Shown: positions 18,315 through 27,620, numbered from the stretch's first letter. The stretch is DNA of 64,000 nt from Paraburkholderia acidipaludis NBRC 101816 (GCF_000684975.1 NZ_BAXZ01000008.1:41541-105540); one strand, 5' to 3'. Numbers and translations are program-made. The notes: generated from the letters alone by a model not told the origin.

Positions 18315-20705
18315 TCAATCGCCGTACGGTATCCAGATGTTCTTCACCTGTACTGCATGCCGCAAGAACGGCAATCCTGCGCTCGTGCGGTCGAACCAGT
18401 CAACCTGCCGGCCGTAATCGACAAACGTGCGCTTCAGGTTGCCGACCGACTCGCGCTCCACCAGCGTCGAATCGGCCGCCTGCCCGAAGCACCAGAGCGC
18501 GTCCACGTCGTCGTGCTTCGCGAGTGCCGGCAGCAGCGCCGCGCGCTCGCCGGTCAGGATGTTGAGCGCGCCCGCCGGCACGTCCGACGTTTCGACCACC
18601 TGATAAAAGTCCGTGGCCGCGAGCGGCGATGCCTCGCTCGCCAGCACGACCACGCGATTGCCCATCGCGAGCGCCGGTGCGGCCAGCGAAACGAGCGCGA
18701 GCAACGGAGCTTCGTCAGGACAAACAATGCCGACCACGCCAAGCGGCTCATGCATCGCGAGCGCCACGCCGCGCAGCGGCGGCGTGTGCACGGCGCCGTC
18801 GTATTTGTCGGCCCAGGCGGCGTAGTAGAAGAGGCGCTCGATGGACATCTCCACTTCGCGCGCCGCCGAACGCACGTCGTACCCCGCCCGGCGCGCGAGC
18901 TGATACGCGAACTCTTCGGCACGCGCGCTCAGATTCTCCGCGAGGTAGTAAAGCACCTGGGCACGGCCGTGCGTGCTCATCTGCGTCCACTTGAGTGCAC
19001 CGCGCGCCGCCGCGACCGCATCGCGCACGTCCTTGCGGCTGCCCGCACCCACCTCGCCCGCCCAGTCGCCGTCCGGCGTATAGACCGTGTGCGAGTAGCC
19101 GCTATCGGGGCGAACCTGCTTGCCGCCGATGAAGAGTTTCGCCGTGCGGTCGAGCCGCTCCACCGCAGCCGTTCCGCGCGTGCCGCTGCCCGCTGCGGGA
19201 CGCGGCGCAGGCGCCGCGCGCAGCGGCAGCTTGCTCCAGCCCGCGGGCTTCAGATACTCGAATACGCCTTCGCGCCCGCCCTCGCGGCCGAAACCGGACT
19301 CGCGATAGCCGCCAAAACCCACGCCCGCGTCAAACAGGTTCGTCGCGTTGATCCAGACGACGCCGCAGGCCAGACGCGGCGCGATGTCCAGCGCGCGGCC
19401 GATGGTCTCGCTCCAGACGCTCGCCGCCAGCCCGTAGCGCGAGTTGTTCGCGAGCGCTACGGCCTCGTCGGGCGTGCGAAAACTCATGGCCGCGAGCACG
19501 GGTCCGAAAATCTCTTCCTGAGCCAGCGTGGACGCCGGCCCGATGCCCGTAACGAGCGTGGGCGGGTAGAAGCAGCCGCCCGCAGGCAGTGCGACCCCTT
19601 CGGGCTGCCAAACGTCGCAGCCTTCGCGCCGCCCTGCCTCGACGAGCGTTTCGATCCGCGCGAGCTGCACCGGATCGACGATCGCGCCAATATCGATGCC
19701 CTTGTCGAGCGAGGTACCTATGCGCAGCGTCGCCATGCGGCGCTTGAGCTTCGCGAGGAACCGCTCCTCGATGCCTTCCTGCACGAGCAGGCGCGAGCCG
19801 GCACAGCACACCTGCCCCTGGTTGAACCAGATCGCGTCCACGACGCCTTCCACCGCGCCATCCAGGTCCGCGTCGTCGAACACAATGAACGGCGACTTGC
19901 CGCCAAGCTCCAGCGTGAGCGACTTGCCCGAGCCCGCGGTGACGGAGCGAATCTGCCGCCCCACCTCGGTCGAACCCGTGAACGCGATCTTGTCCACGCC
20001 CGGGTGCTCGACGAGCGCGGCACCGGTACGGCCATCGCCCGTCACGACGTTGAGGACACCTTCAGGCAGGCCGGCACGGTGCGCGAGCTCGGCGAAGAGC
20101 AGCGCCGTGAGCGGCGTGTATTCGGCAGGCTTGAGCACCACGCAGTTGCCGAGCGCGATGGCGGGCGCCACTTTCCACGCGAGCATCAGCAGCGGGAAAT
20201 TCCACGGCACGATCTGGCCGATCACGCCCAGCGGCGACCACTCGCGAAACTCGCTGTCCTGCAACTGAGCCCATCCCGCGTGATGCAGGAAGTGACGCGC
20301 CACGAGCGGCACGTCGATGTCGCGCGTCTCGCGAATCGGCTTGCCGTTGTCGAGCGCTTCGAGCACCGCAAAAAGCCGGCTGTGACGCTGGACCATGCGC
20401 GAGAGCGCATAGAGGTGCCGTGCGCGGCCCGCGCCGCCCAGCGCCTGCCATTCGGGCTGCGCGGCGCGCGCCGCGGCCACGGCTGCGTCCACGTCCGCCG
20501 CGTCGCCCTGGGCGACGCTCGCCAGCACTTCGCCTGTCGCCGGCTCGCGTGCCTCGAAGCGCGCGCCGCTGGCGCTCTCGCGCCATGCGCCGTCAATGAA
20601 GTGCCCGAGCGAAGCGTCGTGCTGCGCAAGCCAGGCGCGCACAGGCTGGTCGTCCTCGGGGGCGGGACCGTAATCCATCGATCGAAAATACTCGGCTACG
20701 CTCAT
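18315..20705 (-). CDS. Tandem-domain aldehyde dehydrogenase (ALDH16-like)
   Basis: A 796-residue protein with two ALDH modules. Module 1 (about 25-500) has PWNFPLLML, the general-base region LELGGKSPFIVF and the catalytic Cys in FNQGQVCCAGSR. Module 2 (about 525-796) keeps the Rossmann-like half (HEPLGVVGIVCPDEAPLLALVSLAAPALAMGNRVVVLASE) but is shorter and has no catalytic-Cys motif. Length and layout match ALDH16-type proteins, where the second domain is structural. It lies between deoC (13 bp upstream) and the mutarotase. In context it probably oxidises the acetaldehyde released by DeoC, or another pathway aldehyde; the exact substrate is inference. Confidence 0.85.
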   Translation of the reverse strand: MSVAEYFRSMDYGPAPEDDQPVRAWLAQHDASLGHFIDGAWRESASGARFEAREPATGEVLASVAQGDAADVDAAVAAARAAQPEWQALGGAGRARHLYALSRMVQRHSRLFAVLEALDNGKPIRETRDIDVPLVARHFLHHAGWAQLQDSEFREWSPLGVIGQIVPWNFPLLMLAWKVAPAIALGNCVVLKPAEYTPLTALLFAELAHRAGLPEGVLNVVTGDGRTGAALVEHPGVDKIAFTGSTEVGRQIRSVTAGSGKSLTLELGGKSPFIVFDDADLDGAVEGVVDAIWFNQGQVCCAGSRLLVQEGIEERFLAKLKRRMATLRIGTSLDKGIDIGAIVDPVQLARIETLVEAGRREGCDVWQPEGVALPAGGCFYPPTLVTGIGPASTLAQEEIFGPVLAAMSFRTPDEAVALANNSRYGLAASVWSETIGRALDIAPRLACGVVWINATNLFDAGVGFGGYRESGFGREGGREGVFEYLKPAGWSKLPLRAAPAPRPAAGSGTRGTAAVERLDRTAKLFIGGKQVRPDSGYSHTVYTPDGDWAGEVGAGSRKDVRDAVAAARGALKWTQMSTHGRAQVLYYLAENLSARAEEFAYQLARRAGYDVRSAAREVEMSIERLFYYAAWADKYDGAVHTPPLRGVALAMHEPLGVVGIVCPDEAPLLALVSLAAPALAMGNRVVVLASEASPLAATDFYQVVETSDVPAGALNILTGERAALLPALAKHDDVDALWCFGQAADSTLVERESVGNLKRTFVDYGRQVDWFDRTSAGLPFLRHAVQVKNIWIPYGD

Positions 20706-20718
20706 TGCTGTGGTCTGT

Positions 20719-21732
20719 TCAGGCTACGGGGTGGCGATTGAAGGCGGAATAGCGGCCGCTCACGTAATGTTCGAGCTGGCGCTCGATGTCGGCGAGCAGG
20801 CTCGACGCGCCGAAGCGAAAGAGCTCGGGTTCGAGCCAGGAACGCCCCAGCTCTTCCTTCATGAGGATCTGGTAGGCAAGCGCCGTCTTCGCATTCGAGA
20901 CGCCCCCCGCGGGCTTGAAGCCCACCAGCGCGCCCGTGCGCTCGCGGTACTCGCGGATCATGCGCACCATCACGAGCGAGACGTCGAGCGTGGCGTTGGT
21001 GCCTTCCTTGCCGGTCGACGTCTTGATGAAGTCGGCGCCGGCCATCATGCAGACCATCGAGGCCTTCGCGACGTTCGAGAGCACGCCGATGTCGCCCGTG
21101 GCGAGAATCGCCTTCAGGTGAGCGTCGCCGCACGCCGCGCGGAACTCGCGCACCTCGTCGTAAAGGGCGCGCCAGTTGCCGGTCAGCACGTGCTCGCGCG
21201 TGACGACGATATCGATTTCGCCGGCCCCGTCCGCCACCGAAGCCTCGATCTCGCGAAGCTTCAGTTCATGCGGGTTCAGGCCGGCCGGAAAACCGGTCGA
21301 GACGGCGGCGACGGGAATGCCGCTTCCCGCCAGCGCGTCCACCGCGGCTGCCACAAAGCGGTGATAGACGCACACCGCGCCCGTCGTAATGCGGTTGGGC
21401 GTCATGCCGAGCGCTTCGAGCAGATCGGCGCGCACCGGATGACGCGCCTTCATGCACAAGCGCCGCACGCGGCCTTCGGTGTCGTCGCCATTGAGCGTCG
21501 TCAGGTCGATGCAAGTTACGGCCTTCAGCAGCCAGGCGGCCTGCGCGTCCTTCTTCACGGTGCGGCGCGTGCCCAGCGTGGCGGTACGCCGCTCGACGGC
21601 GGCAAGATTGACACGCAGGGGCTCGACCCACGCGGCGTCGAACGGTACGCCGGCATTGCGCGCCACGTGCGCGGCGTGCCCGGCGGGCGCCCCGCGCAGC
21701 ACGACAAGAGAGTTCATTGAGACGTCTGACAT
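20719..21732 (-). CDS. deoC: Deoxyribose-phosphate aldolase
   Basis: About 337 residues from ATG 21732 (MSDVSMNSL); other in-frame ATGs at 21756 and 21717 are possible. It belongs to the longer eukaryote-like DeoC branch rather than the ~250-residue E. coli length. The TIM-barrel landmarks are CIDLTTLNGDD, AVSTGFPAG, GAGEIDIVV, and FIKTSTGKEG, where the Lys of KTSTG is the Schiff-base residue. LVGFKPAGGVSNAKTAL is the last strand. It cleaves deoxyribose-5-phosphate to glyceraldehyde-3-phosphate and acetaldehyde. It is the first gene of the eight-gene operon, and its presence is the main reason to assign deoxyribose catabolism. Confidence 0.93.
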   Translation of the reverse strand: MSDVSMNSLVVLRGAPAGHAAHVARNAGVPFDAAWVEPLRVNLAAVERRTATLGTRRTVKKDAQAAWLLKAVTCIDLTTLNGDDTEGRVRRLCMKARHPVRADLLEALGMTPNRITTGAVCVYHRFVAAAVDALAGSGIPVAAVSTGFPAGLNPHELKLREIEASVADGAGEIDIVVTREHVLTGNWRALYDEVREFRAACGDAHLKAILATGDIGVLSNVAKASMVCMMAGADFIKTSTGKEGTNATLDVSLVMVRMIREYRERTGALVGFKPAGGVSNAKTALAYQILMKEELGRSWLEPELFRFGASSLLADIERQLEHYVSGRYSAFNRHPVA

Positions 21733-22384
21733 AGGCTGGAGTGCGAATTTGTGCAATGCACATCAAACCGTGCTGGTTTACTTGCATCCATCCTATACCG
21801 ATGAAACGATCGTGACAACAGTAGTTACAATCATATCGACCCGAGGCGGCACGCCGCCTGCCTCGCCATGACGCCCTTCTCGCACCCTTCTTGCCAGGCG
21901 CCTTCAAGTTCCGGCTGATAAATCCCTAACAGAAATTGTCCCGATCGCCTCGAGCGGGATGAGTAAAGCGTTGCGGCGACCGCATCGACTTGTTGAAGGA
22001 TGTGCCGATCTGCTTTCAAATTCATGACGAACCCGTTGCGCCCGCATTCCGTCACGTTGTTGCGGCCGCAAGCAAAAAGCGCGCAAAGGTTTGCGCCACC
22101 GCTCTGACGGGCCTCGCACGCCCCCTTACGAAATCGTTGCGAGCGTCACTTTGTTACATATCAGAAATATGACAATGTAGAAGTGACACAACGCAAATTC
22201 TGAAAAACTGAATTTCAGTCGATTTCATCTGCTTACCAGTGAAAGCCCTGGCTATATTTCACGTCGCCGAAGGTTCGCCCCGGCGTGGACGCCCGAACCA
22301 CGCGATTCGTACAGTCCAACCGCTAATAACAAGTCCTCATTAATTCTCTCACTCAGCCACACTCAAACGAGGAGCATCGTTTAC
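21733..22384. other. Divergent intergenic region between deoC and porin genes (about 650 bp)
   Basis: This region is AT-richer than its neighbours and must hold the promoters of the minus-strand deo operon and the plus-strand porin gene. A possible minus-strand promoter has TTGTCA (complement of 21813-21818) and TATAGG (complement of 21792-21797) with a 15-bp spacer, which is weak. The porin end (22170-22384) is AT-rich and leads into an AACGAGGAGC ribosome site. No gene is seen. Confidence 0.5.
21750..21762. promoter_or_regulatory. Palindrome TGTGCAATGCACA upstream of deoC
   Basis: A 6-bp inverted repeat about a single central base, 18 bp upstream of the deoC start and about 30 bp downstream of the possible -10. 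The position would suit a repressor operator. Binding by the DeoR-type protein is only a guess. Confidence 0.3.
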
Positions 22385-23671
22385 ATGAACAAGAAGTATC
22401 TAATTGCAGCCTTGGCCCTGGGCCCGATCGCAGGCGTCGCGCACGCCGACGACAGCAATAGCGTGACGCTGTACGGCATTCTGGACGTCGCGGTTGGCGT
22501 GGTCGAGCATAGCGCAAACGGCAGCGCCACGTTCCCGGCTACCGTGAACCCGGTCAACAAGGTCAGCACGGCTTTCAAGAACCCGGTCTGGGGCATGTTC
22601 AACGGCGGCATTTCGGATTCGCGCTGGGGTATCCGCGGTAACGAAAACCTCGGCGGCGGAATGAGCGCGTTCTTCGACCTCGAATCGGGGATCAACGTGC
22701 CGACCGGCACCATCAACAACGCTGCAGGCTCGCTCGCCGGCCAGAACAACACGGTCGGTGTGGCCTCGGCACTCAGCGGCCAGCTGTTTAACCGTGGCGC
22801 CTACGTTGGCTTGAAGCAGGATCAATACGGTGCGATCTCGCTTGGCCGCACGACGACGCTCGGTTACGACACCATCACCAACTACGACCCGATGTTCGCG
22901 GCGCAGCTGTTCTCGCCCCTCGGCTTTTCGGGTTCGTATTCGGCAGGCGGCATTACGGAAGGCTCGCGGACGGATAACAACATCAAGTACGTGAACCATT
23001 ACGGGCCGTTTAATTTCGGCCTTTCGTACAGCTTCGGCGGCATCGCCGGCAAGTTCGGCGACGGCTCGACCTTCGGCGCGAACCTCGGTTATGAAGCCTA
23101 CGGCATGGGCTTTCAGGCAACGTACTACCAGGCGCGCGATGCTCTCCACTCTGGCGGCCTGACCGGCGCGAATGCGGCAAACAGCGCCGCGCTCGGCCTG
23201 AACGTCGGTTCGCTCACGCTCACCAACGACGAAGACTTCATGGTCGCCGCGAAGTATTCGTATGGTCCGTTCACCGTCAAGGGCGGCTACGAGCACTACA
23301 TCCTCAGTGCGCCGAGCGATCCGGACGTTCCGGGCTCGACGGTTTCGTACTTCGGCTACTCGGGTACGGTATCGAACCAGGGCTTCACGTCGGTCAACAA
23401 CGTGTACTTCTTCGGCGGCGACTACAAGATCACGCCGGCGTTCGACGTGGCAGTCGGCTTCTATGACACGCAGCAGATGGGCAATGCCAACCAGTACGGC
23501 GGCAACCAGCTGCAATACTCGGTTCTGGCCGACTACCACCTGAGCCACCGCACCGACGTGTACGCCGGCTACATGTTCTCGAAGTACAACGGCGCCGAGT
23601 TCAGCAACTGGACGAACCACTACCAGACGAACAACTACATCGCTGCAGGCGGCCTCCGCACGATTTTCTGA
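22385..23671 (+). CDS. Outer-membrane porin, Gram-negative (OmpC-like) family
   Basis: A 428-residue porin with a signal peptide (MNKKYLIAALALGPIAGVAHA). The mature protein starts with SVTLYGILDVAVGVVEH, the standard first strand of Burkholderia trimeric porins. SRWGIRGNENLGGGMSAFFDLESG and AYVGLKQDQYGAISLGR are family landmarks. The chain ends in Phe after alternating beta-strands, the barrel-assembly signal. ATG 22385 follows a GAGGAGC ribosome site. It is followed by a second porin on the same strand that differs in sequence, so this is a porin pair rather than a tandem copy. Expected function: passive uptake of small hydrophilic solutes, possibly sugars for the adjacent importer. Confidence 0.93.
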   Translation: MNKKYLIAALALGPIAGVAHADDSNSVTLYGILDVAVGVVEHSANGSATFPATVNPVNKVSTAFKNPVWGMFNGGISDSRWGIRGNENLGGGMSAFFDLESGINVPTGTINNAAGSLAGQNNTVGVASALSGQLFNRGAYVGLKQDQYGAISLGRTTTLGYDTITNYDPMFAAQLFSPLGFSGSYSAGGITEGSRTDNNIKYVNHYGPFNFGLSYSFGGIAGKFGDGSTFGANLGYEAYGMGFQATYYQARDALHSGGLTGANAANSAALGLNVGSLTLTNDEDFMVAAKYSYGPFTVKGGYEHYILSAPSDPDVPGSTVSYFGYSGTVSNQGFTSVNNVYFFGGDYKITPAFDVAVGFYDTQQMGNANQYGGNQLQYSVLADYHLSHRTDVYAGYMFSKYNGAEFSNWTNHYQTNNYIAAGGLRTIF

Positions 23672-23911
23672 CGGTAAATGGCCCGGCGGGTAGTGGCGAT
23701 AAAACAACAAGGGCGTGAGCAGCATGGGCGCGCACGCCCCGCCCGCCGGGGCAATCGAGCGATTTCGTTTCTTGAAATTCAGTATTTCCAATCCTAGAAT
23801 TCGTCCGATCAGGGCATCTACGGATAATCCCGCTGGATTCGGCTCGCCAAGGCGGGCCGCAATTTCATGAAGCTCTCACTGACAACCGCAACTCACTATA
23901 AAGATCCGTCA

Positions 23912-25114
23912 ATGAAAAAAATCGCTCTCGCCGCAGCTGCGCTGGCGTCTTTCGCAGCAACTGCAGCCCATGCACAAAGCAGCGTCACGATCTACGGCGC
24001 GCTCGACGACTCGATCGCCTACTTCAGCCACCAGAAGGGCTCCAATGGCCAGTCGGGCGGCACGTGGCAGCTCTCGCCGGGTAACCTCTCGCCGAACCTC
24101 TGGGGCCTGAAGGGTACGGAAGATCTGGGCAGCGGCCTCTCGGCAATCTTCAAGATCGAAAGCGGCTTCAACATCAATACCGGTTCGAGCGGCCAAGGCG
24201 ATCGCCTGTTCGGTCGTCAGGCTTATGTCGGCCTCGACTCGAACCAGGGTGGTACGTTCACGATGGGTCGCCAGTACGACCCGCTGATCGACCTGATCCA
24301 GCCGCTCACCAACGACGGCGCGTTCGGTCCGACGTTCGCCACGCCGGGCGACATGGACAACTACGATAACAGCTACCGCACCAACAACTCGGTCAAGTAC
24401 ACGAGCCCGAACTTCGCCGGCCTGCAGATCGGCGCAATGTACGCGTTCGGCGGCGTGCCCGGCAGCACCGGCGCGGGCCAGACGATCGCTATTGCGGCCG
24501 CATACAACCACGGTCCGTTCGGCCTCGGCGCTGGCTACTTCCGCGCGAACAACGCCGGCGGCAACTCGACGTTCGATACGTTCAACTCGGGCGCGGGCGT
24601 TTCCAGTGCCCAGTTCGATTCGCAGGCAATCACCGGCGGCTTCCGCGGTGCCAATTCGCAGCAGATCATCCGCGCTGCCGGCGACTACGTGTTTGGCCCG
24701 GTTACGTTCGGCATCGCGTACAGCAACGTCGAATACGCAAACTACGGCTTTACGAACAGCACCGGCGCGAACGTTCAAGGCACCAGCCGCTTCAACACCG
24801 GACAGGCCTTCCTGAACTACCAGGTCACGCCGGCCGCGATCCTCGGTGTTGGCTACGACTACACGAAGGGCTATGGCAACGGCGTGAACGCTGCCTACAG
24901 CCAGGTCAGCCTGGGCGGCGACTACTTCCTGTCCAAGCGTACCGACGTCTACGTGCTCGCGGGCTACCAGCATGCATCGGGCAACACGGTGGCTTACAAC
25001 TCCAACGGCCTCTCTACGCTGACGACGGCCACGGCCTCGATGGGCGACTTCGGCAACGACGCGGTGGGCAACAACCAGACCATGGCGATGGTCGGTATCC
25101 GCCACAAGTTCTGA
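23912..25114 (+). CDS. Outer-membrane porin, Gram-negative (OmpC-like) family
   Basis: A 400-residue porin. ATG 23912 (MKKIALAAAALASFAATAAHAQ) gives a textbook signal peptide; an upstream in-frame ATG at 23867 would put 15 polar residues before it. The mature N-terminus SSVTIYGALDDSIAYFSH, NLWGLKGTEDLGSGLSAIFKIESG, GRQYDPLIDL and the final RHKF are typical of Burkholderia porins. A strong intrinsic terminator follows at 25135-25177. The 240-bp gap from the first porin suggests a separate promoter. Confidence 0.93.
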   Translation: MKKIALAAAALASFAATAAHAQSSVTIYGALDDSIAYFSHQKGSNGQSGGTWQLSPGNLSPNLWGLKGTEDLGSGLSAIFKIESGFNINTGSSGQGDRLFGRQAYVGLDSNQGGTFTMGRQYDPLIDLIQPLTNDGAFGPTFATPGDMDNYDNSYRTNNSVKYTSPNFAGLQIGAMYAFGGVPGSTGAGQTIAIAAAYNHGPFGLGAGYFRANNAGGNSTFDTFNSGAGVSSAQFDSQAITGGFRGANSQQIIRAAGDYVFGPVTFGIAYSNVEYANYGFTNSTGANVQGTSRFNTGQAFLNYQVTPAAILGVGYDYTKGYGNGVNAAYSQVSLGGDYFLSKRTDVYVLAGYQHASGNTVAYNSNGLSTLTTATASMGDFGNDAVGNNQTMAMVGIRHKF

Positions 25115-25134
25115 TCGTTCCTGATCGCCACGAG

Positions 25135-25177
25135 CGGCGAATGCCATGCGTTACGGCGCGGGCATTCGCCGTTTTTT
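25135..25177 (+). terminator. Intrinsic terminator after the second porin gene
   Basis: CGGCGAATGCC (25135-25145) pairs exactly with GGCATTCGCCG (25161-25171) and is followed by six T residues. It lies 20 bp after the porin stop. Confidence 0.85.
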
Positions 25178-25444
25178 CATTCTCGTTTTTTCATCCTGGC
25201 CATACCTTCTTCGCGCCGCATGAAACCTCTTTCATGTAATTAGCGCTTCCGAATTCCTCCCACGCCGCGCCTTCCCGCTGTGCCCCGCCTCGCAAGGCGC
25301 CCAGAGGAAAAGATTTTGAAAGAAATTGAAGGGATTTTGTTTTTAATTAAACAATTCTTCATTTTCAGCGCGCGACATCTTAAAACACTGACATCAAGTA
25401 CCCGCCGATAATCCCTCCAGTTTCAAGACTGCGAGGAATCGCGA
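25178..25444. other. Intergenic region upstream of the 126-aa ORF
   Basis: About 265 bp. The stretch 25310-25370 is strikingly AT-rich for this genome and probably carries the promoter of the downstream gene. Nothing else is seen. Confidence 0.4.
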
Positions 25445-25825
25445 ATGTCCAAGCCGATGTCGGTTGAACTCGTGAACGAGTACGGCGAGCACGCGGTCTG
25501 CGTGAAGGTGAACGGCAATGCGGCACTGCTCGATGCAGCGGATGTCGACGGCCTGATCGAAGAACTGGGGAAGCTGCGCGCGCAAATGCGCCCGGCCGTG
25601 CCCGAGCAGCTGTTACGCACGCATCAGTACGTGATTGAAATGGACCCGAGCTGGTACACCGAGCGCAACCCGCTGTTCGACGGCGCCGTCGTGTTTTTCC
25701 GGCACACGGGGCTAGGCTGGGCTGGATTCGCGATCCCCACCGAAAGCATGCACAGGCTCAAGTCGGCGATCGAAGCGCAAGAGGCGACAGCAGCCGTTCA
25801 GAATCCGCACGCTTTGCCGAACTAA
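25445..25825 (+). CDS. Conserved-type hypothetical protein (126 aa)
   Basis: ATG 25445 is preceded by GAGGA (25432-25436). The product is soluble, acidic and lacks a signal peptide. Its N-terminal half (VELVNEYGEHAVCVKVNGNAALLDAADVDGLIEELGKLRAQM) looks like a small alpha/beta domain. The C-terminal half has several aromatic residues (DPSWYTERNPLF, VVFFRHTGLGWAGF). I do not recognise a family. Codon use matches the genome, so it is probably a real chromosomal gene. It is followed by a LysR gene 118 bp later. Confidence 0.65.
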   Translation: MSKPMSVELVNEYGEHAVCVKVNGNAALLDAADVDGLIEELGKLRAQMRPAVPEQLLRTHQYVIEMDPSWYTERNPLFDGAVVFFRHTGLGWAGFAIPTESMHRLKSAIEAQEATAAVQNPHALPN

Positions 25826-25942
25826 GCCGGCGCACGAGGCCCGATGGGGCGCGAGCACGGCCTGACGAGGCGCTGGGAGCTATGAGCTCGCGCCGCCCTC
25901 GCGCTTGACTTCGCATTGGCCTCAAATACTACGGACTCGCAG

Positions 25943-26872
25943 ATGAACCAGCTACAAGCCATGCGCGTCTTCACACGCGTCGTCGATCTCAACAGCTTCA
26001 GCCTCGCCGGCAAGCAGCTCGGCATGTCCGCGGCGGCCGTCACGCGTAGCGTGGGCATGCTCGAGGCGCATCTGAACATGCGCCTGCTGAACCGGTCGAC
26101 GCGCAGCCTTTCGCTCACCGAAGCAGGCCGGCTTTACCTGGACGGCTGTCGCGCCGTGATCGAAAAGCTCGACGAGGTCGAATCGGAGCTCGTGCGCGCC
26201 ACGCGCGATCCGAGCGGCGTGCTGCGCATCGCCGCGCCGGCGGTGTTCGCCAATTCGGGGCTCGCTACCCTGCTGGGGGCCTATCGCGCGTCGAATCCGC
26301 GCGTCGACTTCGACATCACGGCCTACGACACGCATATCGACATGATCGAGGGCGGCTTCGACGTGTGCTTCGCTACCGACCGGCAGCCGGTCAATGCCTC
26401 GCTCGTGAGCCGCAAGATTACGTCCGTGAAGGAAATCGTGGTCGCTTCGTCCGTGTATCTTTCGCGCCGGGGCACGCCGCGCACGCCCGCCGATCTCGCG
26501 CAGCACGATCTGCTTGCGGTTTCCGACGCACCGCGCACATGGGAGTTCTCGAACGCCGAAGGCGCGCAGCGCGTGAACACCAACGGCCCGCTCACGGCAA
26601 ACGGCTACGCCATGGTGCGCACGGCCGCGCTGGCCGATATGGGCATCGCGCTGTTGCCGCTGCCCGTCGTGGCCGACGACATTGCGCGCGGCGCACTCGT
26701 GCCCGTGCTCAACCAGTACGAGATCAACGGCGGCCTGCAGCACATCTCGATCGTGTACTCCGGCCGCAATTACCTCACCATGAAGGTGCGCAGCTTCATC
26801 GATTTCGCCGTGGAGCAGTACCGCGCGAACCCCGCGCAAAATTCGCCGGTGCCGTTGCGCGCCGTCGCCTGA
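25943..26872 (+). CDS. LysR-family transcriptional regulator
   Basis: A 309-residue regulator from ATG 25943 (MNQLQAMRVFTRVVDLNSFSLAGKQL). The winged-helix DNA-binding domain covers about residues 1-60 (LGMSAAAVTRSVGMLEAHLNMRLLNRSTRSLSLTEAG). The rest is a LysR substrate-binding domain of the group that often controls quinone, redox or stress genes. Typically LysR genes face their target, but here both neighbours are on the same strand: a hypothetical gene upstream and a response regulator 43 bp downstream. Ligand and target are unknown. Confidence 0.92.
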   Translation: MNQLQAMRVFTRVVDLNSFSLAGKQLGMSAAAVTRSVGMLEAHLNMRLLNRSTRSLSLTEAGRLYLDGCRAVIEKLDEVESELVRATRDPSGVLRIAAPAVFANSGLATLLGAYRASNPRVDFDITAYDTHIDMIEGGFDVCFATDRQPVNASLVSRKITSVKEIVVASSVYLSRRGTPRTPADLAQHDLLAVSDAPRTWEFSNAEGAQRVNTNGPLTANGYAMVRTAALADMGIALLPLPVVADDIARGALVPVLNQYEINGGLQHISIVYSGRNYLTMKVRSFIDFAVEQYRANPAQNSPVPLRAVA

Positions 26873-26915
26873 TGCCTTGTTCACCCAGTCACACCGTCAC
26901 GAAACCTGGATCGCC

Positions 26916-27590
26916 ATGCCCAGACTCCTGACCATCGAAGACGACGCCGTCACCGAACATAGCATCGTCCCGACGCTTACCTCCGCCGGGTTCACCGTCG
27001 ACATTGCCCGCACCGGACGCGAAGGCATCGCGATGGTGATGGCCGGCGACTACGACGTCATCGCGCTCGAACGACGCCTGCCCGACCTGGACGGCTTGAC
27101 CATCGTCACGACGATGCGCGGCGTCGGCATCGAAACCCCCGTGCTCGTCATGAGCTCCACGAGCGGCGTGGAAGAGCGCATCCAGGGCCTGCGCGCCGGC
27201 TGCGACGACTACCTGACGCGGCCATTCTCCATCGACGAGATGTCGGCCCGCCTCGAGGCGCTCGTGCGGCGCCGCTCGCGCCCCACCTCCACGGAGACGG
27301 TGCTGCGCGTGGGCCCGCTCGAACTCGACCTCGTCAAGCGCAAGCTGACCTGCCGCGACAAGATCCTGCGCCTGCGGCCCACGGAGCTGCGCGTGCTCGA
27401 ATTCATGATGCGCCACGCGGGCCAGGTGCTCACGCGCACGATGATCTTCGAGGGCGTGTGGGGCGGCCGCTTCGATCCGGGCACGAATCTCGTGGACGTG
27501 CACGTCGGGCGCCTGCGCAACCGCGTGGATACGCCCGGAGAGCCTTCGCTGATTCGCACGATACGCGGGTCGGGCTACCTGCTCGGCTAA
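26916..27590 (+). CDS. OmpR-family response regulator with altered phospho-acceptor (Asp to Glu)
   Basis: A 224-residue protein: receiver (about 1-118) plus winged-helix DNA-binding domain (about 125-222). The acidic pair EDD is present, but the phospho-acceptor position is Glu-52 (VIALERRLP instead of the usual LDxxLP). The conserved Lys of KPF is Arg-102 (TRPF). Glu at this site can mimic phosphorylation in some regulators, so constitutive activity is possible, but this is inference. It is clearly paralogous to the canonical regulator at 29160-29843 (shared TVLRVGPLELDL, RVLEFMMRHAG, RTIRGSGYL). No histidine kinase is adjacent. ATG 26916 (MPRLLTIEDDA) is the family start. A terminator follows at 27595. 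Confidence 0.9.
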   Translation: MPRLLTIEDDAVTEHSIVPTLTSAGFTVDIARTGREGIAMVMAGDYDVIALERRLPDLDGLTIVTTMRGVGIETPVLVMSSTSGVEERIQGLRAGCDDYLTRPFSIDEMSARLEALVRRRSRPTSTETVLRVGPLELDLVKRKLTCRDKILRLRPTELRVLEFMMRHAGQVLTRTMIFEGVWGGRFDPGTNLVDVHVGRLRNRVDTPGEPSLIRTIRGSGYLLG

Positions 27591-27594
27591 AAAG

Positions 27595-27620
27595 ACACGC
27601 CGCCTGCCGGCGTGTTTTTT
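27595..27620 (+). terminator. Intrinsic terminator after the Glu-type response regulator
   Basis: ACACGCCG (27595-27602) pairs with CGGCGTGT (27608-27615), loop of five bases, followed by a run of T residues. It starts 5 bp after the stop codon. Confidence 0.85.

Noticed and set aside
23681..23752. Terminator after the first porin gene
   Set aside because: GCCCGGCGGG and CCCGCCGGGGC can pair, but the loop is about 50 bases, the pairing has a bulge, and no T-run follows.
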